Source: an uncultured Oscillospiraceae bacterium
Lineage (GTDB): Bacteria > Bacillota > Clostridia > Oscillospirales > Acutalibacteraceae
Length of the DNA stretch: 5,599 nt
Assembly (NCBI GenBank): GCA_900552925.1
Contig: USBH01000118.1
Coordinates: 1-5,599 of the forward strand
Direction of reading: 5' to 3'
Positions 5,556 through 5,599 of this stretch are shown here, piece after piece (position 1 is the stretch's first letter; the number at the start of each line of letters is the position of its first letter). Made by a program: the position numbers and the translations under genes. Under the pieces are notes generated by a model that saw only the letters and a program-made list of their open reading frames with translations, searched no databases and was not told where the DNA came from.

Positions 5556-5599
5556 CTGTCTCTTATACACATCTGACGCTGCCGACGAATTAGACGGTG
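5556..5599. other. Illumina Nextera (Tn5) adapter read-through, not genomic
   Basis: Positions 5556-5588 equal the reverse complement of the Nextera Read 1 transposase adapter: the 19-base Tn5 mosaic end CTGTCTCTTATACACATCT (5556-5574) followed by GACGCTGCCGACGA (5575-5588). The next eight bases, ATTAGACG (5589-5596), are the reverse complement of the Nextera XT i5 index I recall as S510, and the final GTG (5597-5599) matches the first bases of the P5-side adapter. True genomic sequence therefore ends at or just before 5555. The segment creates false starts and peptide tails ([16 protein letters not shown]) in overlapping reading frames. Confidence 0.97.

Noticed and set aside
4767..5570. Complete 267-residue PaaK with its own ATG at 5570
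   Set aside because: The ATG and the first five residues (MYKRQ) are encoded by adapter; the real protein is truncated by the contig end.
5556..5574. Tn5/IS50 mosaic end suggesting a transposon insertion in paaK
   Set aside because: It continues exactly into the Nextera adapter and an index sequence, so it is library construct.
1..5599. CRISPR array, tRNA, rRNA or retron-like RNA
   Set aside because: No regularly spaced repeats, cloverleaf or rRNA-like segments were seen on either strand; almost all sequence is explained by protein genes.

Overview
The window reads almost entirely from right to left on the minus strand. It is very GC-rich, with strongly GC-biased third codon positions, yet carries strong AGGAGG-type ribosome binding sites, intrinsic-terminator-like hairpins and some GTG and TTG starts. 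Together with the gene content this suggests a high-GC member of the Clostridia, perhaps a gut Oscillospiraceae/Ruminococcaceae type. That placement is inference; no marker gene is present.

Right part (about 3438-5555), host-type chromosome. First in transcription order is the C-terminal 262 residues of a phenylacetate-CoA ligase family adenylating enzyme (PaaK), then a 143-residue tandem ACT-domain protein, then a 231-residue polytopic membrane protein of unknown function. PaaK next to a tandem ACT protein is a familiar pairing in anaerobes, often beside indolepyruvate:ferredoxin oxidoreductase genes, and fits aryl-acid/amino-acid metabolism. A GC-rich hairpin lies between the ACT and membrane genes, and a convincing intrinsic terminator (3366-3399) ends the block.

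Middle (about 3088-3437), intergenic. After the terminator comes an AT-rich island holding a perfect 11-bp inverted repeat (3281-3308), then about 150 bases of GC-rich DNA with no convincing gene.

Left part (1-3087), the DNA-packaging and head module of a tailed phage: a small-terminase-like protein, terminase large subunit, portal protein and the start of a head-maturation (prohead) protease that runs off the left edge. The three junctions overlap by 4, 13 and 17 bases, so this is one tightly coupled late operon. In a phage the terminase would drive DNA into a head through the portal while the protease matures the capsid. The module starts directly after host genes, with no integrase, repressor or replication genes between. 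That suggests a defective or domesticated prophage, a gene-transfer-agent-like cluster, an unusual insertion, or an assembly join.

Right end (5556-5599), not genomic: Illumina Nextera/Tn5 adapter read-through, an 8-base index and the first bases of the P5 side. The apparent ATG of the PaaK reading frame comes from this adapter.
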